Shown: positions 33,343-46,270, numbered from the stretch's first letter. The stretch is DNA of 64,000 nt from Bathynomus jamesi (GCA_023014485.1 JAJOZX010012251.1:1-64000); one strand, 5' to 3'. Translations and numbers: made by a program. The notes: generated from the sequence alone by a model not told the origin.

Positions 33343-33805
33343 AAGTGGTGTCCAAGTTCTCCTCGAAGGTGTAATTATAAGATCCCTCTCTCAGCCCTTT
33401 CACCAGTTGGGATATGGGTTGAGGGAAGGGGTTGGAGGCCTTCGCGACCATCCTTAGCCCCAGATCTGAGGCCTTGTGTTGGGGACGAGCAATTTTCTTC
33501 GGTAACGGTTTAGAGGATTCAGTGTTCGGCTTCTCAGGAGATTTGGGGCAAGAGGTTTGCCCGGTTAGGGGCTTCGCTTTCGGTGCCTCCCGAATTCCCG
33601 CACGAGTGCGGCGGGGTCGTGGGGCATCCGTGTAAGATTCCGCTTCGTTGTCTGATACTGGGGCAGAGACGGGTTTGGGTACGGGTTCGGGCTCAGGTTC
33701 TGATTCACTGTCTGATTCGTCGGAGGCGGCAGTTGTCCTTTCTGGGAGTCGTGCCGCGAAGATAGATGCCGAGGGGACATCGTCGGGGGCGTTGACTTCC
33801 GGCAT
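33173..33805 (-). CDS. LINE ORF1 (gag-like), partial
   Basis: Starts MPEVNAPDDVPSASIF. It has an acidic Ser/Glu/Pro repeat (ESDSESEPEPEPVPKPV), then a basic region, and ends over the endonuclease start. No zinc knuckle is visible. The open frame extends a further 24 codons upstream, through the flank and into the neighbouring MITE (to 33877), but that extension is host sequence shared with copy A, so I start at the Met inside the element. Confidence 0.6.
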   Translation of the reverse strand: MPEVNAPDDVPSASIFAARLPERTTAASDESDSESEPEPEPVPKPVSAPVSDNEAESYTDAPRPRRTRAGIREAPKAKPLTGQTSCPKSPEKPNTESSKPLPKKIARPQHKASDLGLRMVAKASNPFPQPISQLVKGLREGSYNYTFEENLDTTYDIPLMLERQEIAVKGEDLEVLPDQEFKKIRSGNATRSPTGTEPKAKHNQHARATI

Positions 33806-33831
33806 GCCGTTTCTCCTGAGCTTCCGTTTTC

Positions 33832-34196
33832 GGTGCTCCTTAAGTATGCGCTCTACCCATGATGATAACCGTATCACAGCGCATTAAAGGATTAACAGGT
33901 AGATAAATGGTTACTGAAAAGGTACAGGTGGTTAGGTTAGGTTAGGTTAGGTCTGGAGATAAATGAGAAACTCGCAAGATTTGTTCTCCGATTTTTTTTA
34001 AATGACATTCGTTCTGTATATCGCTAGTTACATTTTCTCTTAAATTGATAAGCTGAAATTATGCTGTAATTTCATTATTTAAAAACAAATATAATATAAT
34101 AAAAAAAAATCACGACTAAAAATTAATCTTTTCCCGTGAAATTTTGCTGCCGTAGATCACGGTTTTTGAGGTAGAGCGCATACTAAGGAGTACCCC
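33832..34196. mobile_element. TTAGG-bearing MITE, copy B
   Basis: Counterpart of 2406-2775 with four instead of six TTAGG units (33932-33951). Confidence 0.65.
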
Positions 34197-34201
34197 ATTT
34201 T

Positions 34202-35326
34202 CTTTGTCTGTGTATAGAACTTTGTGTTTCTCATTTATCGAGTTAATCATTATTGTAGTATTGTACAAGTTAATTTGACTTATAATCTGTTATTGTTTCT
34301 CACTATATTCATACTAACAATTAATTCATAACATAGCGAGGTATTTGTAATTTTGATTTATAACCAGTGCATTTTGTATTGTACTTTATGTACCGTGCTA
34401 ATTTTGTCAGTTATATTAATATTGTTCATTAAAAACAAGCTGTAGAGTCTCTTCCTTTTCCTTGTTGAATGATAATTCAGTGGTGACCTCGACTAATTAA
34501 CTATTAATCCTTTTATTCTTGAATTATGAAATTTTTATTTTAACGTTTTTTTTCCTGTTCAAACCAACCAATAATAATCAGATCGTAAGGCTGAAAATCG
34601 ATTGTCTTGTTACTGTGAAAGAGGTAGCTTTTCTTGGCCTACTCTCACTTACTTCCTTCCTCTGTGATAGGCTTCATGATCGTGGACGGCCTAGCCTATT
34701 AGTGAAACTACCATGTGTCTAGGTGAGGAACAAGATTACTAAAACTACACTATTTTGACATGACACAACCACGTTACACTAAATAAGGCTTAACAATATG
34801 CCTTCAATTGCCTCAATACTTAACAGAATTAGCTATGTTACTTTACCTGAGGAAGTTAAAATATCGCGCTCTGCCAAGGTAGAATCTATTTCACTCCCGA
34901 GACGACTGCTCTACGATATTAGAGGAGGGGGGGGGGGCGAAGCCCTCTCCATCAGGGCCGTACCGACCTGTGATGGCGCCCTGTGCAAGGCATTCCTTGG
35001 AACATATACAAATTGATCATAGAAATACACAAAATACATAATTACTTAATAGATAAACAATACATAATTAATACATACATAATTAAAAATCCACACTTCA
35101 TGCTACGTGGCAGCTGTAAAACCAAAAGTTTGGTGCCCTCCTACACGTCGGCGCCTTGGGCGGCCGCACCACTCGCCCCTGCCTTGGAACGGACCTGCTC
35201 TCCATGAACAAATCTCGTTGTGGTCACATCTCGACTCTCGTCTCTCTCGTTCAGAGGGAAAAGCAGTCCTCCTCAACGACTATATTTTAAGTCATTTCGT
35301 GAGTCGGTTCTCGTATAGGGTATAGA
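34202..35326. other. No gene seen
   Basis: Counterpart of 2781-3904. Confidence 0.5.
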
Positions 35327-35334
35327 CCAACAAG

Positions 35335-36883
35335 CAGTGGTGGGCACCGTTAACCGTTAATCCGTTAAACATGTAATGGAAGTTACCGATAAACCGTTAA
35401 CGTTAACTTTTATTATAAAAAAAATGAAAAACACAATATATATATAATTTAATATTCCCTCTTCTTCTCGTTCTCCATTTTGTCCATGAGATGCATGTTG
35501 CCCTTCATGAAAATTAGCATATCAAAGTTTTCATCAGACAGGGATGATCTCTTGGCCCTCAGGATGTCCTTGCCCATAGAGAACAAACGCTCCACTGCAG
35601 CACTGGAGGGGATGGCTGTGTTGAACTTGATGAACAAGTCCACCAACACTTGCTCACCCAAGAAGGCAGCATCTGTCAGCAAGTCCTTGGAGTTGGTCTC
35701 CAGCCAGGTCTTGACCAAGTTCTGGGCCTTGCCCTTGAGTGACCTGTGGCTTCTGCTGCTCTCTTTTGTCTGGATGACAGCACTGAAGAAGCCATCCTCC
35801 TCCTCCTCCTCGTTGTTGCTGCCTCCACTGTTGCTGCCCACTTCGTTGGACTGCTGCTTCATGGCCTCCTCTACTGTACCCTCCATGCTTTTCCTCACCC
35901 TGGCGACCTTGGTGTTGTCATACTTGTCCAACCAGATGAGGCGAAACCTGGGATGGAAGGCAGCAGCCAGCTGGCATTCGTCATCCTCCAGGAGGGGCCC
36001 AAACCTTTTGTCGATGCCTGCCAAAAGTGCGTCGACAAAGGCGCTGCAGTAGACGAGGCCCTTGGACTTCAAGTCCTTAAGCCTGAAGATTGTCGCAGCA
36101 ACTGTTGGCAGCAGAGTCCCAAGGTAGGCTTGTTCCTCCCCCTGGATCTTGTCGAGTGCTTTGGCCACAGGTGACATGATCTGGAAATAAAACAATGGAG
36201 AATTAGTAAATTGTAGAAATTCAAATTTGTATTATTCTGCAATAGTATTCTATTGTATTTTACTCAATAATATAACGATAATTGAATGAGCAAAACTAAA
36301 ACGTATCTACTGGCTGGTGTTAAGAAAAATATAACTTTATTGTAATAAATAAATATAGTTGGAATAATTGTATTCTTAAACGTTTACGTAAACAACGCTA
36401 TTATTGTATCAAGGTCCTGCATTTAATTGTAACCAGAAAAAAAATAAATCGTGGAATTTCCACGAGTCCCGCTAGTTTATTATTAATTTATAAATATATT
36501 ACCTTGACATACTCTTTCATTAAGTCGACATCCTGGTCTTTGAAGCTGTTGACCTTCAGCTGGGTCATGACTCTGTGGAGAGCAGGCCTCTTCGTCTCCA
36601 GGATTGTGTTCAGGACCACCACAGAGTCATAGGTGGAGTTCCACCTCGTCGTGTTGGGGACAACCAGCCTCCTCCCACCTCAGCGTAGAAAATAATAGAA
36701 ACTTTTAAACGTTTATTTATGAATTTTTTGGGTTAACGGACTTGAGTTAACGGAAGTTAAATGTAACGGAAGTTAATTAGTCCGATAATGATTTTCAAAG
36801 TTAACTTAAAAGTTAAATCGTTAACGAAAAAGTTAACTTCGTTAATTAACGATTAACGGATTAACGGTTTGTGCCCAGCTTTG
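35335..36883. mobile_element. Truncated hAT transposon, copy B
   Basis: Same ends as copy A, with the 8-bp duplication CCAACAAG at 35327-35334 and 36884-36891. 1549 bp. Confidence 0.88.
35449..36680 (-). CDS. hAT transposase C-terminal exons, open frame (copy B)
   Basis: Exon 36503-36680 (VVPNTTRWNSTYDSVV) ends at a GT donor. Exon 35449-36180 follows TTTCCAG and is open for 243 codons, including LGTLLPTVAATIFRL and the dimerisation signature (SSAAVERLFSMGKDILRAKR). The hAT fold needs the missing N-terminal BED finger and catalytic residues, so the product could bind partners but not transpose. The C-run near 36138 has five Cs, against four in copy A. An in-frame TGA lies just upstream of the first exon, where the element is truncated. 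Confidence 0.78.
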
Positions 36884-36891
36884 CCAACAAG

Positions 36892-38711
36892 TAAATGCGT
36901 GCGTACATACATACATTCATTCATTCATTGTAGAGGCACCAGTTGACCCTCGCATCTCATCCTCCCTTTTTAGAAAGCTATGGCGTCCTTTAGGGCTCCA
37001 GAGATTGCAAAGGAAAATTTATGCAATCAAGACCAATTCTTGGGATCGACAACGAGCCTCTTAAAACAAAACGTTCGAATCTGATAATGCTGGTGACCAA
37101 AATTAAGCATTAAACTAATCTAATTCTTACAGACCGAAACAACCAACCAACGTGGCAACGTTTAGAGTTAAACGAATTCTTCGTTGGCAAACCGCACAAA
37201 ATTTTGAAGATTGTACATCAAACGACTATTTAAACAATGATTAATGAACCTCTTAGCTAAGTTCGCAATACGTTCGTACACAGGTACTCAAACCAATTTA
37301 ATTGGAAACATTCGTTAATTTTCATTAATTGCTCGTAAACAAAATAGCAGTACAAACTATTGATAAAATGGAAACGTTACCTTAATAAAATGGTAAATAA
37401 TTGATGAACAATTACGTAAACATAACTAAGTTTGATGAAAAAACAAATTGGAAATTTTTAACGTAACAAATCATTAAAATTAAAGCATAATGTAGGAACA
37501 GAATAACAATTACTTGGGACATTAAACGATTAAAAACGTAATCAAAAACTAGGATAAGAAATAAAAGGATATCGTTTAAAATATGAAATTATAAAACAAT
37601 AAAAATTTAGATAAATTATAACAGTGAAGTTACTGGATCAGAAAAAATCATAATTGGAATTGAGAACAGCAAAGCCAAAATTGACACTGGGAAAAGAAGA
37701 CAAATCCAAGATGATTAATTACAGGGCTTAAACGAATAATGAGGAAATTATAACAATACTATATACACTCGTAGGTAAAACATTGACGATAATGGGTAAC
37801 CAAGTTCAAACAATATGGCAGAATTTAAGTTAAATTTTAAAGAGAAAAATTAATTCGTCAAATGTAGTAAGTACGTAATAGTAAACAAAAATGAAATACC
37901 ACAATTAAGGGATCACCCGAAAATCAGGGCCCCCATGTATTCTTGTTTTTTGCTTTACAGTACCAAATATAATAAATTAAATTGAATGACCGGTTTGGTC
38001 AACTGTACGCCCTTGACGGTTGGTTAGGTTAAGTCGTGATATTTTCGTTAGTTTTAACGAAGATATCATATGGTAATTGAGGCTGGGGTCCCTCATCTTC
38101 AGGTGATCCCAAATAAGAAATTACACTCTAAAGACAAAAGTAAAATAAAATAAGGAAAAATTAATTTAGAGAGTTACATAATAGGTGACAACTACTTTGA
38201 AACAAGGATGAGTTTGAAAATGAATTAGATTACATGAAAGTTTGCAATTTGAGAGACAGCCAAACTATATGGAAATTTAAATCCTGAATTATGTTCTTAT
38301 GCACACTTAGAACTAGAATTTCGAACCCTTACAAACTAATCAAGCGTTAATTACAAAAACGACAACCTTAAGTATTTCTAAGGACCTTTAAACACGACTA
38401 AGGTAAGAGATTAATTTAAAGTAGTATTACAGTACCAAGAATATGGGATGGAACCAAGCCTAAATGTTAAGTTTTAAAAGTACAACAGCAGCAGCAGCAG
38501 ATGGAACCACCGATACCTTGGAAAAGAAAATATCTCTAACTCCAGCGGGGCCACACCTCGTGAAGAAGACCTACGAGAAGGTGTACAGTATGCAGAATGA
38601 ATCTTAAACATAGATGGAAGTATTTTTAATAATCTTAAACCGTAATAAATTTTATACTTAAATAAAGCGATCACCAATAACAATCTACATTATACAGAGA
38701 CTGAAGTAAAG
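36892..38711. other. AT-rich tract without a gene (copy B)
   Basis: Counterpart of 5468-7289. Confidence 0.5.
37909..38110. mobile_element. Short MITE, copy B
   Basis: Counterpart of 6485-6686. Confidence 0.6.
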
Positions 38712-38784
38712 CGTGCACCACAGAGGTGGTTTCGTCCCCGCGGCGTCGCGGGGCCACGTCACTTTTACCACTAGACCAGCACCA
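38712..38784 (-). repeat. tRNA-like SINE-head relic, copy B
   Basis: Counterpart of 7290-7361. Confidence 0.35.
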
Positions 38785-39042
38785 AACTACAGTTTTTATA
38801 GTTGTCCATAATAAAATACTTTCTCTTTCGGGAGGGCGGGTGAAGTCTGTTGTACAAACCTGTTCCGTGGGTTACTAGGACCCCTTCCCATCCCTACTCT
38901 GTCCTTTTAGCTTAGGTTAAGGATGCTCTCCTCTGACTGCAAAAAAAAAAAAAAAAACTTTTAGTATTGTCTTTTTCTCTACTCTTACTATTAGGACCCT
39001 ACTGCTACATCATGCGTGGGAAGAGAGGCTTTGGAACCTATA

Positions 39043-39470
39043 AATAACATCATTTGACTTCAGTTGTAGGTAAATAATTAGAGGGGATAATAGCGGGTAG
39101 GATTGTTGACCATTTGGATTCCTACAAGCTACTTGGGGACTCCAACATGGGTTTAGACGGCATAGGTCGTGTCTCACCAACTTGCTCGAGTTTTTCCACG
39201 TCATGTTGCCCATATCCCTTCCATTAGGCATATGGGCTACAATCGACGCTTACGTGACGCGGGTTCAAAGATGTCGATTTTAGAAGCATGTTTAGTTTAA
39301 AATTTAAATGATAACCCAACTCGTAACAACGGTTGGAAGTTGGATTTGAAACGGTTTAGGACTAGTGTGTGTGGGAATTACTTTATCTACAAGATCTGTG
39401 ACACGTGGAACAGGTTACCTTCAGAAGTTGTGAACAGTTCCTCTGTGGATCATTTCAAGAAAAGGTTAGA
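39043..39470 (+). pseudogene. LINE reverse transcriptase relic, copy B
   Basis: Counterpart of 7620-8047, with the same core deletion and the same MITE interruption after FKKRLD. Confidence 0.7.
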
Positions 39471-40048
39471 CGGATCATGTCAAGAATAGCGAACCCAACA
39501 CCTGCAGGGTTCGCTATTCTTGACAAGGGAATTTTTGGGTTCGCTATTCTTGACATGGTAAAATTGGGTTCGCTATTCTTGACATGGGAAGTCCTCAAGG
39601 ACGTTTTCATAACTTCAGACGGTAGGTTTATGTTTCCCAATTTTAAGTAATTAGTTAAGGACGTATTAAATGCTTTTATATTAGTCTTTTTTTTATTTAA
39701 CCTAACTAGCACGACTTAACCTAACTAGCACGACTTAACCTAACTAGCACGACTTAACCTAACCAATCGTCAATGCCGTACAGTATAAAGAATCCTCTTC
39801 TCTTAATATATAAAAATAAATAAAAAAAAAAATTTATTTTTTTATTTATTTTTTTAGGTTAATTGTACGCCCTTGACGATTGGTTAGGTTAAGTCGTGAT
39901 AGTTTGGTTAATTTTGGTTAATTAGGCGGGTCTTAGGCTAGTTGTAACATAAGAGAAACTTTTGGGTTCGCTATTCTTGACAAGGGAATTTTTGGGTTCG
40001 CTATTCTTGACATGGTAAAATTGGGTTCGCTATTCTTGACATGATCCG
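39471..40048. mobile_element. MITE with 19-bp motif array, copy B
   Basis: Counterpart of 8048-8625. One C of the left junction is missing. Confidence 0.8.
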
Positions 40049-40739
40049 TTAGACCAAATCCTGCACGCTATTTAAGTGTGTAGAAAATTTTCCCTAACAC
40101 CCGTTGCCATTGGTACCACCTCGGTATGGGCGGCAAGGCCTTTTGAGGTCCTTCTTTTCCTTGTAACTCCTTGTAACTCTCTCTCTCTTGCATTGTTCAT
40201 AACATAAATCGTTCATGACTGGTTTAATCTTGAGAGAGAATGTTCACAATCTGCAATTACCAAAACAGGTTCTTGTTGCAATTACGTCAGATGAGCAAAA
40301 GGACTTAAGTTCATCTTTCTTAATATGGAACTGGAGAGCAAAGATGCATAAAAAAAATGTGGTCACCTCGCTTATGCAGTGATGAGCGCGTGCGCACGCG
40401 CACACACACACACACAGTGTATGTATGTGTATGTGTATACGTGTTTTCGTAAAAAAGGAATAATAATAATTATAATTCATTTAGGTAAATCTTAATGAAA
40501 TGTGATCACCTGCAAAATCATACCAAAATGCAGTGAATGAATAGCAACGAAATATTATATCTCATAATATGATAATTTGCTTGTAACGTATTTGCAGAAA
40601 AAACAGTACTCTTGAAAAGAAAAGTGTTATAGTGTGTAATATGTAGTTTATAGTAGTTACCTTATAAATATTTTTTTTATTACTAAATATGGTTAACAGA
40701 AAATGAAATTAAAAGGGGAAACATTTTCGTGGTTTGTCA
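40049..40739. other. No gene seen
   Basis: Counterpart of 8626-9316, including the LINE tail fragment and a CA/TG microsatellite. Confidence 0.5.
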
Positions 40740-41190
40740 GTGTAATTAACTTCGATCTTTTCTTTTCTTGTTGATGTGGAATAAGTTTTCTAAGAAGTAT
40801 TGAATCTGTATATAAAACAATATTTTATTTTACAACGACATTATACACTGTACCCTCGAAAACTTAAAACTTTACAAAACACTGGGTGTACAGCTGTCTT
40901 CTGATTGGGCAAATTCCCGTCTCAAACGCCCCTTGATCCTGTAGGCGGAGATCCAGTTGCTGAAGTGTAATTAACTTCGATCTTTTCTTTTCTTGTTGAT
41001 GTGGAATAAGTTTTCTAAGAAGTATTGAATCTGTATATAAAACAATATTTTATTTTACAACGACATTATACACTTTACCCTCGAAAACTTAAAACTTTAC
41101 CAAAACATTGGGTGTACAGCTGTCTTCTGATGGGGCAAATTCCCGTCTCAAACGCCCCTTGATCCTGTAGGCGGAGATCCAGTTGCTCCT
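40740..41190. repeat. ~225-bp tandem duplication over the DNALI1 exon, copy B
   Basis: Units begin at 40740 and 40965. Present in both copies, so it predates the segmental duplication. Confidence 0.9.
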
Positions 41191-42204
41191 GAAGCTGTTG
41201 AACATCTACTGAAGTTGCGGGAGTTGTGGAAACAGACTGAACCCACAACTGACCTGCGAAAGAGGACCACAAACGCCTAATAAAGTTGTTAATGTTTTCG
41301 AATTACGTTTTGTGACGTCTCTATTTCTCTTAATATGTTTAAAGGTAAACTTATATTTTGTTGAAGTTACTTTATTTTTAACTTTATTTTTAAACTCTAA
41401 CTTTGGATTCATTCTCATTCGTTACAGTTTATAAAAAAACAGTTCAATGAAGAAAGAGAAGCTGAAAATGATTAATAAAGCTAATCCGTAAATTGATCAC
41501 TTTTTATACGGGATTACAACATCTGATTGACTTCACATTCTATCGACAAGTATATTGTGGGTTAGATTATGTTAGGTTAGATTATTTTTACAAAATGTCA
41601 TTGCTATGGTTTTGTTGATCCCATAGGTATATGTCCCCTTTCATATGGTGGTGCTACATAGAAAGTGTTAGTAGTTTCATTTGTAAACAAGGCTATTCCA
41701 AAACTATGATAATAATATACCACATGTCCGGTTTTTTCTATTAACAATTACATTCTGTTTATATTTGGTTTCCTTAAAAGAAGTGAATAACTTGTGCATC
41801 TTCTCTCTAATTAATATATTTTCAGTATTAACTCTCTACCACTCAGTACCAAATATTTTAGGAATTTTGGTACTAAAGGAGACTACCATAGTACCACAAT
41901 AGACTGTAATATTGAAATTTCAGAGAGTGCAGAAACAATTTAGAAATCGTTCTCTTTTGTGGAGTAAATGAATCAACATCAGATATATGACTCAGAGCGG
42001 AAGATAAACAAGATGGCGTACCTTCTTCTTCGCATTCTCTCGGAGGCAAAATGTAGTTAAGAATTTCTTCAGTTTCCTTTTTCCTCAGTTCCTCCAAAGG
42101 CGGAAGTATCGCTTTGGGCTTGCCAAAAATAGTAGCTGAGGCGGAAGTAGATCGTTTCTTGGCTGTTTTCTTTCTGCCGGAAGTACGTGACGATTCGATC
42201 GAAT
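41101..42204 (-). CDS. DNALI1: Axonemal dynein light intermediate chain (DNALI1-like), two exons, copy B
   Basis: Exons 42022-42204 and 41101-41253, identical in layout, phase and splice sites to copy A (9679-10784). The encoded residues appear unchanged, including ILPPRE and ETGICPIRRQLYTQCF. The rest of the gene is again missing from this unit. Conservation of both open exons may simply reflect a recent duplication. Confidence 0.78.
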
Positions 42205-42923
42205 CTGGGGTTTGAGAAATATTTGAAAATGAAAACTATTTGAAAATTACTGGTTTCGATGCTTCATTCTTCTGCGATATTATATTCACGATTGTACAAT
42301 ATTCTTTACATTGTGGTGCTTAAATTAATTGAATTGAATTGAATTGAATAACCTTTATTAATAATAAAATAAATACATTGGTTTTACAATGACATAAATA
42401 ATTGTGAAGCTGCACTATTTATTTTATTTAATTTGGCCCTTAAGCTTTACGCTTTACTGGGCTCATATTAATGCGAGTAATATAGAAAATAATGCAATTT
42501 TTAGTTCGCTGTTAAACTTTTAGTGAAGTAGGCTACAAGTTCCCTTGTTAAAACTTCCTCAGCAAGAAATGGGGCGTTCAGTAAACGTGAAATAAACAGT
42601 TTATTAATGTTCATAAGCGTTTATAATGTTTCTTAAATGTCCCATTTCTCATTTGCTGGATTAATATGATTAATTGTCCGAAAGCTTTCACTTTCTGGTG
42701 TGAGGAAAGTGTGGTACGAACCTCTCCCTCGCCCACCTGGGGCCCTATATTTTTATTAATACATGCGCTACATAGTTATATTATAACATGGTGAGTATGC
42801 GAGTCTCATTAACGTAATTACGCTTACGTTTAAGTGTCTAATATAATATTAAGCTGAAAAATAAATGAAGCTACTTTACGATTTAAGTACAAAACACAAT
42901 TAATATCACATTCAACACAAACT
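42205..42923. other. No gene; empty site of the A hairpin insertion
   Basis: Matches 10785-11752 without the fold-back element. Confidence 0.55.
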
Positions 42924-42925
42924 AT

Positions 42926-42960
<35 letters not shown>

Positions 42961-43013
42961 ATATATATATATATTATATATATATATATATATATAATAT
43001 ATATATATATATA

Positions 43014-44208
43014 CAGGGTGTCCCATAAGTCTGGAACCATAGGGTAAAATAAATAATTCATGTTTTTCCCTTTATGCAAGTGCCCATGATGTCTTTGAAT
43101 AAGAAAGAACGCATCCAGGTAATTCTGCCCGTACGAAATCGGAGTCAGAGGGAGGTCGCTGAGGAATTTAACAGATTGCATCCGGACCGCGCGCCGATAA
43201 CACACAGCTGTGTCGGCAAACTTGTAACAAAGTTCAGGGAAACGGGATCCATAGGAGATAAACCGCGCAGTGGACTTCCGAAGACATCCACCGACGATGA
43301 CACAGCCGCTACTATCCTCGCTCATTTCACAAACAGTCCCCAAAAGTGTCTTCGGCGGTTGTCCGCTGAGACAGGAGTGTCGAAAAGCAGCATCCACCGC
43401 ATTCTTCAAGCACACAAATGTCATCCTAACAAGCTTCAAATCCTGCAGAACTTAAGCGAAGATGATCCAGACCGACGGATGGAATTTTGTGACTGGGCTA
43501 CGGTACAATGTGCTCAAAATGCCAATTTCCCGTCCACCATTCTGTTCAGTGATGAGGCTGTTTTTTATACAAATGGTGAGGTGATCCGACAGAACACCCG
43601 CTACTGGTCGCAAGACAACCCTCACTGGTTCACCGCTTCAAAGGAACATGGAGTTGCTCGTGTAATGGTATGGTGTGGCATTTGGAAAGAGCGTATCATA
43701 GGCCCCCTTCTTTTTTTATGACACTGTCACAGGAAACGCCTACTTGCGTATGCTCAACGAGGAAGCATTCCCCAATGTCTTGAACACAGATGGGGATTTC
43801 CCAACGTGGTTCCAGCAGGATGGTGCTCCTGCCCATTACAGCATCCGGGTAAGAGATGGCTGCACCGACAATTCCCTGGTCATTGGATAGAACGTCGAGG
43901 GCCTGTGGAGTGGCCGGCGAGGAGTCCCGATCTCACCCCGTTGGATTTTTATCTCTGGGGTCACTTGAAGGCGTTTCTCTACGCGGAGAAAATTCAGAGT
44001 GTTACAGATTTGCGGGAGCGCATCATCGACGCATGTAACACCATCACTCCTGATACCATTCGCCGTGTGTTTGCTGACTGGATATCTCGTCTACATTCGT
44101 GTATCAATAATAATGGTGGACACATTGAACACGTTCTTTGAATAAAAGCAGTTTTTTTATTGCCGTTTTTATCATTTTGCCCTATGGTTCCATACTTATG
44201 GGACACCC

Positions 44209-44210
<2 letters not shown>
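43014..44210 (+). mobile_element. Mariner-like transposon, copy B
   Basis: Ends CAGGGTGTCCCATAAG and its inverse ending GGGACACCCTG. Flanked by TA repeats. Confidence 0.88.
43074..44143 (+). pseudogene. Mariner transposase, frameshifted (copy B)
   Basis: Open through both HTH regions and the first Asp (43074-43721). Breaks in a C/T run near 43706, then a small deletion near 43850-43860 shifts the frame again before the third Asp motif (RSPDLTPLDFYLWGHLK). The lesions differ from those of copy A, so inactivation was at least partly independent. Confidence 0.85.
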
Positions 44211-44239
<29 letters not shown>

Positions 44240-44319
44240 TCCTCAGTGTTCCTGAGGATGTCATTAGACGAAAGCGCTTGAGCACCCCTTTGTGTTTCTT
44301 TTCCCTTCGTGGTTTTATT

Positions 44320-44355
<36 letters not shown>

Positions 44356-45600
44356 CAATTTTCTCATTACATAATTACAGCACAGTCGGAGTTTATGGTC
44401 ACATACCTAGTGTGTGTGTGTGTGTGTGTCTATAACGACTAATTTTCTTACTACTTACTTCATTTTCATCTTCATGTTTAGGTTGTTTTGTCGTCACCAA
44501 AATGGGAGTTTCGTATCGAACGAAAGAAGAAAATTTTTTGGTGTCATTCATTTTTGTGAAATGAAATTTCAGTATTAATTAAGTTATTTGGTATTCGTAG
44601 TGAATATCATTGAAAATTCTTTAAAATATTTTTAGTATTATTTGGTGTCTTTTCCACTTCTTTTATCAAATATTTATACTTTTTTATTATATATATGTAT
44701 CGCAGTGATCTAAAATGGAGTGTATTCGTTGTATAACCAATATAAAAGGTTAAATCCATCTTGCGAACGTTCGTATTGGTACACAATAGTTATTCATTTC
44801 ATTCCCGCAACGGTCCCTTGTTGAGACACTTTGGTAACTCGGGTTTAAAATAGGTTTTTCGTAACAGTTTTTTATTGATATCATTCAATTTTACGTTTTT
44901 TAATTATTTTCAGCTAAATTTTTTTCGTTTTTAAGTATTTTCTTTTAATTCCTTCTCTGGTTTTGAATTAAAAAAAAAGGTAATATTTTCTTTTAAATGT
45001 TACTTTTACGATAACCGTCGGAGGGAAGCCATTATTGAGCAGATGTTGGGTTATTCTCTCAATTTCAGTATTAAATAGGCTACAGTTTGAAGCTGTTCCA
45101 GACGCTTTATGCAGTAATGTTTTAATGTGTGAAATTTTGTAATTTTCATGGATATGTGATCCATAGTTCGCATCGAGTCTTTTATCGATATGATATCATT
45201 TCAATGATCTTTCGTTCTCATGTCAAATTTGCATCTGAAAAGTGGAATTCGACTTTTCGACATGTCTCATAAGTGACGTTTCATTTGTTAATTTTTTTTG
45301 CATTTCATCAAAAAAGAAAAATATCAAGGTTTTTTTCAATATTACACGAGCGGTTCTTAACCTTTTTCGTGTCATTTCCTCCTTCGACCAGTTCGCCCTA
45401 CCCGATTTCCCCCTCCATTACGATACTGAAAAAAGTAGCCTCGAAGACAAAATTTAATAACATTAGCAGACTTATAATGCACACTAATTATATGATCGCC
45501 AAACAAAATTCTGCCGTAAATCCCCACTGGATTCCTGAAATTTCCCCCAGGTTAAGAAATGCTGTTCCACACAATAAAAAAAATGGTTCGTAGATAAATG
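44211..45600. other. No gene recognised
   Basis: Starts with two TA tracts around an ~85-bp B-specific segment (44241-44325), then matches A 15060-16300. The 2 kb of A between its mariner and 15050 has no counterpart here. Confidence 0.5.
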
Positions 45601-45601
45601 G

Positions 45602-46270
45602 GTACCATGGGTAGCCTAGTGGTTAAGACGCTGGGCTGCTGACGATCGGGAGGTCGTGAGAGCGAGTCCGGGCGAGGATTTTGTCATTTCTGACCGCTCA
45701 TGGTGGGGCGTGGTTCGGATTCCACGTTAAGCTCATTGTTCGAAATCAGAAGGGGTTAGGGGGAGTTTGACCCCCCAAATCTACGTGGGACTCATGGAAA
45801 TGTGCTGTCCAAGGGGACCCAGGGTGGGTCCTGTAAAAACGCCTATGCTCTGGTATAATGCATTGTACTACCAGAATGTATTAGAGTAGATTTAAGAAAT
45901 GTAGAATCCTCTTATTCCCATGATGATGTCATTGTACTGCTGACGCTCTTTTCGTTTACAGAAATATATTCTGGAAGTATATTTTGAATTTTTTGGGTAA
46001 TATCTTTGCTTTTCACAACTATTACAGTGGATTATCACCTCGTCTCTCTTTCTTCGTAATGGGTAAATCCTCAATTATAAGTCTATATTGTTGGGCTACT
46101 TGTGCGCGAGTGACACGGTGTCTCTCTGAGTCAAATTCTAACCCCCCAAAATACATTGCCCTATTTCGAACACTGGTTAAGCTGTAGATCTAAGGTGGAG
46201 TGAAAAGTTTGTTTTACCTTCGTCAGAATGAATAATTCAGGCGGAAGCAAAACCAAAGTAACCAAGGTGG
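45602..46270 (+). repeat. tRNA-derived SINE with inserted sequence, copy B
   Basis: Counterpart of 16303-16970. Confidence 0.65.

Larger units (their letters stand above)
30068..33818 (-). mobile_element. Non-LTR retrotransposon (I/Jockey type), B only
   Basis: Absent from copy A, which reads straight across AGCTTC (2393-2398). In B, AGCTTC flanks both ends (30062-30067, 33819-33824). Minus-strand order is gag-like ORF1, endonuclease, RT, C-terminal region, a poly(A) (T-run 30189-30212 on plus) and a further 3' part ending in (CAA)4. Nearly complete, with frameshifts between endonuclease and RT. ORF1 begins very near the 5' edge, so 5' truncation is likely. Confidence 0.85.

Noticed and set aside
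33806..33877. N-terminal extension of LINE ORF1 beyond the element
   Set aside because: This DNA is present in copy A without the LINE, so it is flanking sequence that happens to be open.
44241..44325. B-specific ~85-bp segment between TA tracts as a separate gene or RNA
   Set aside because: Looks like a fragment of a dispersed repeat; too short to support any call.
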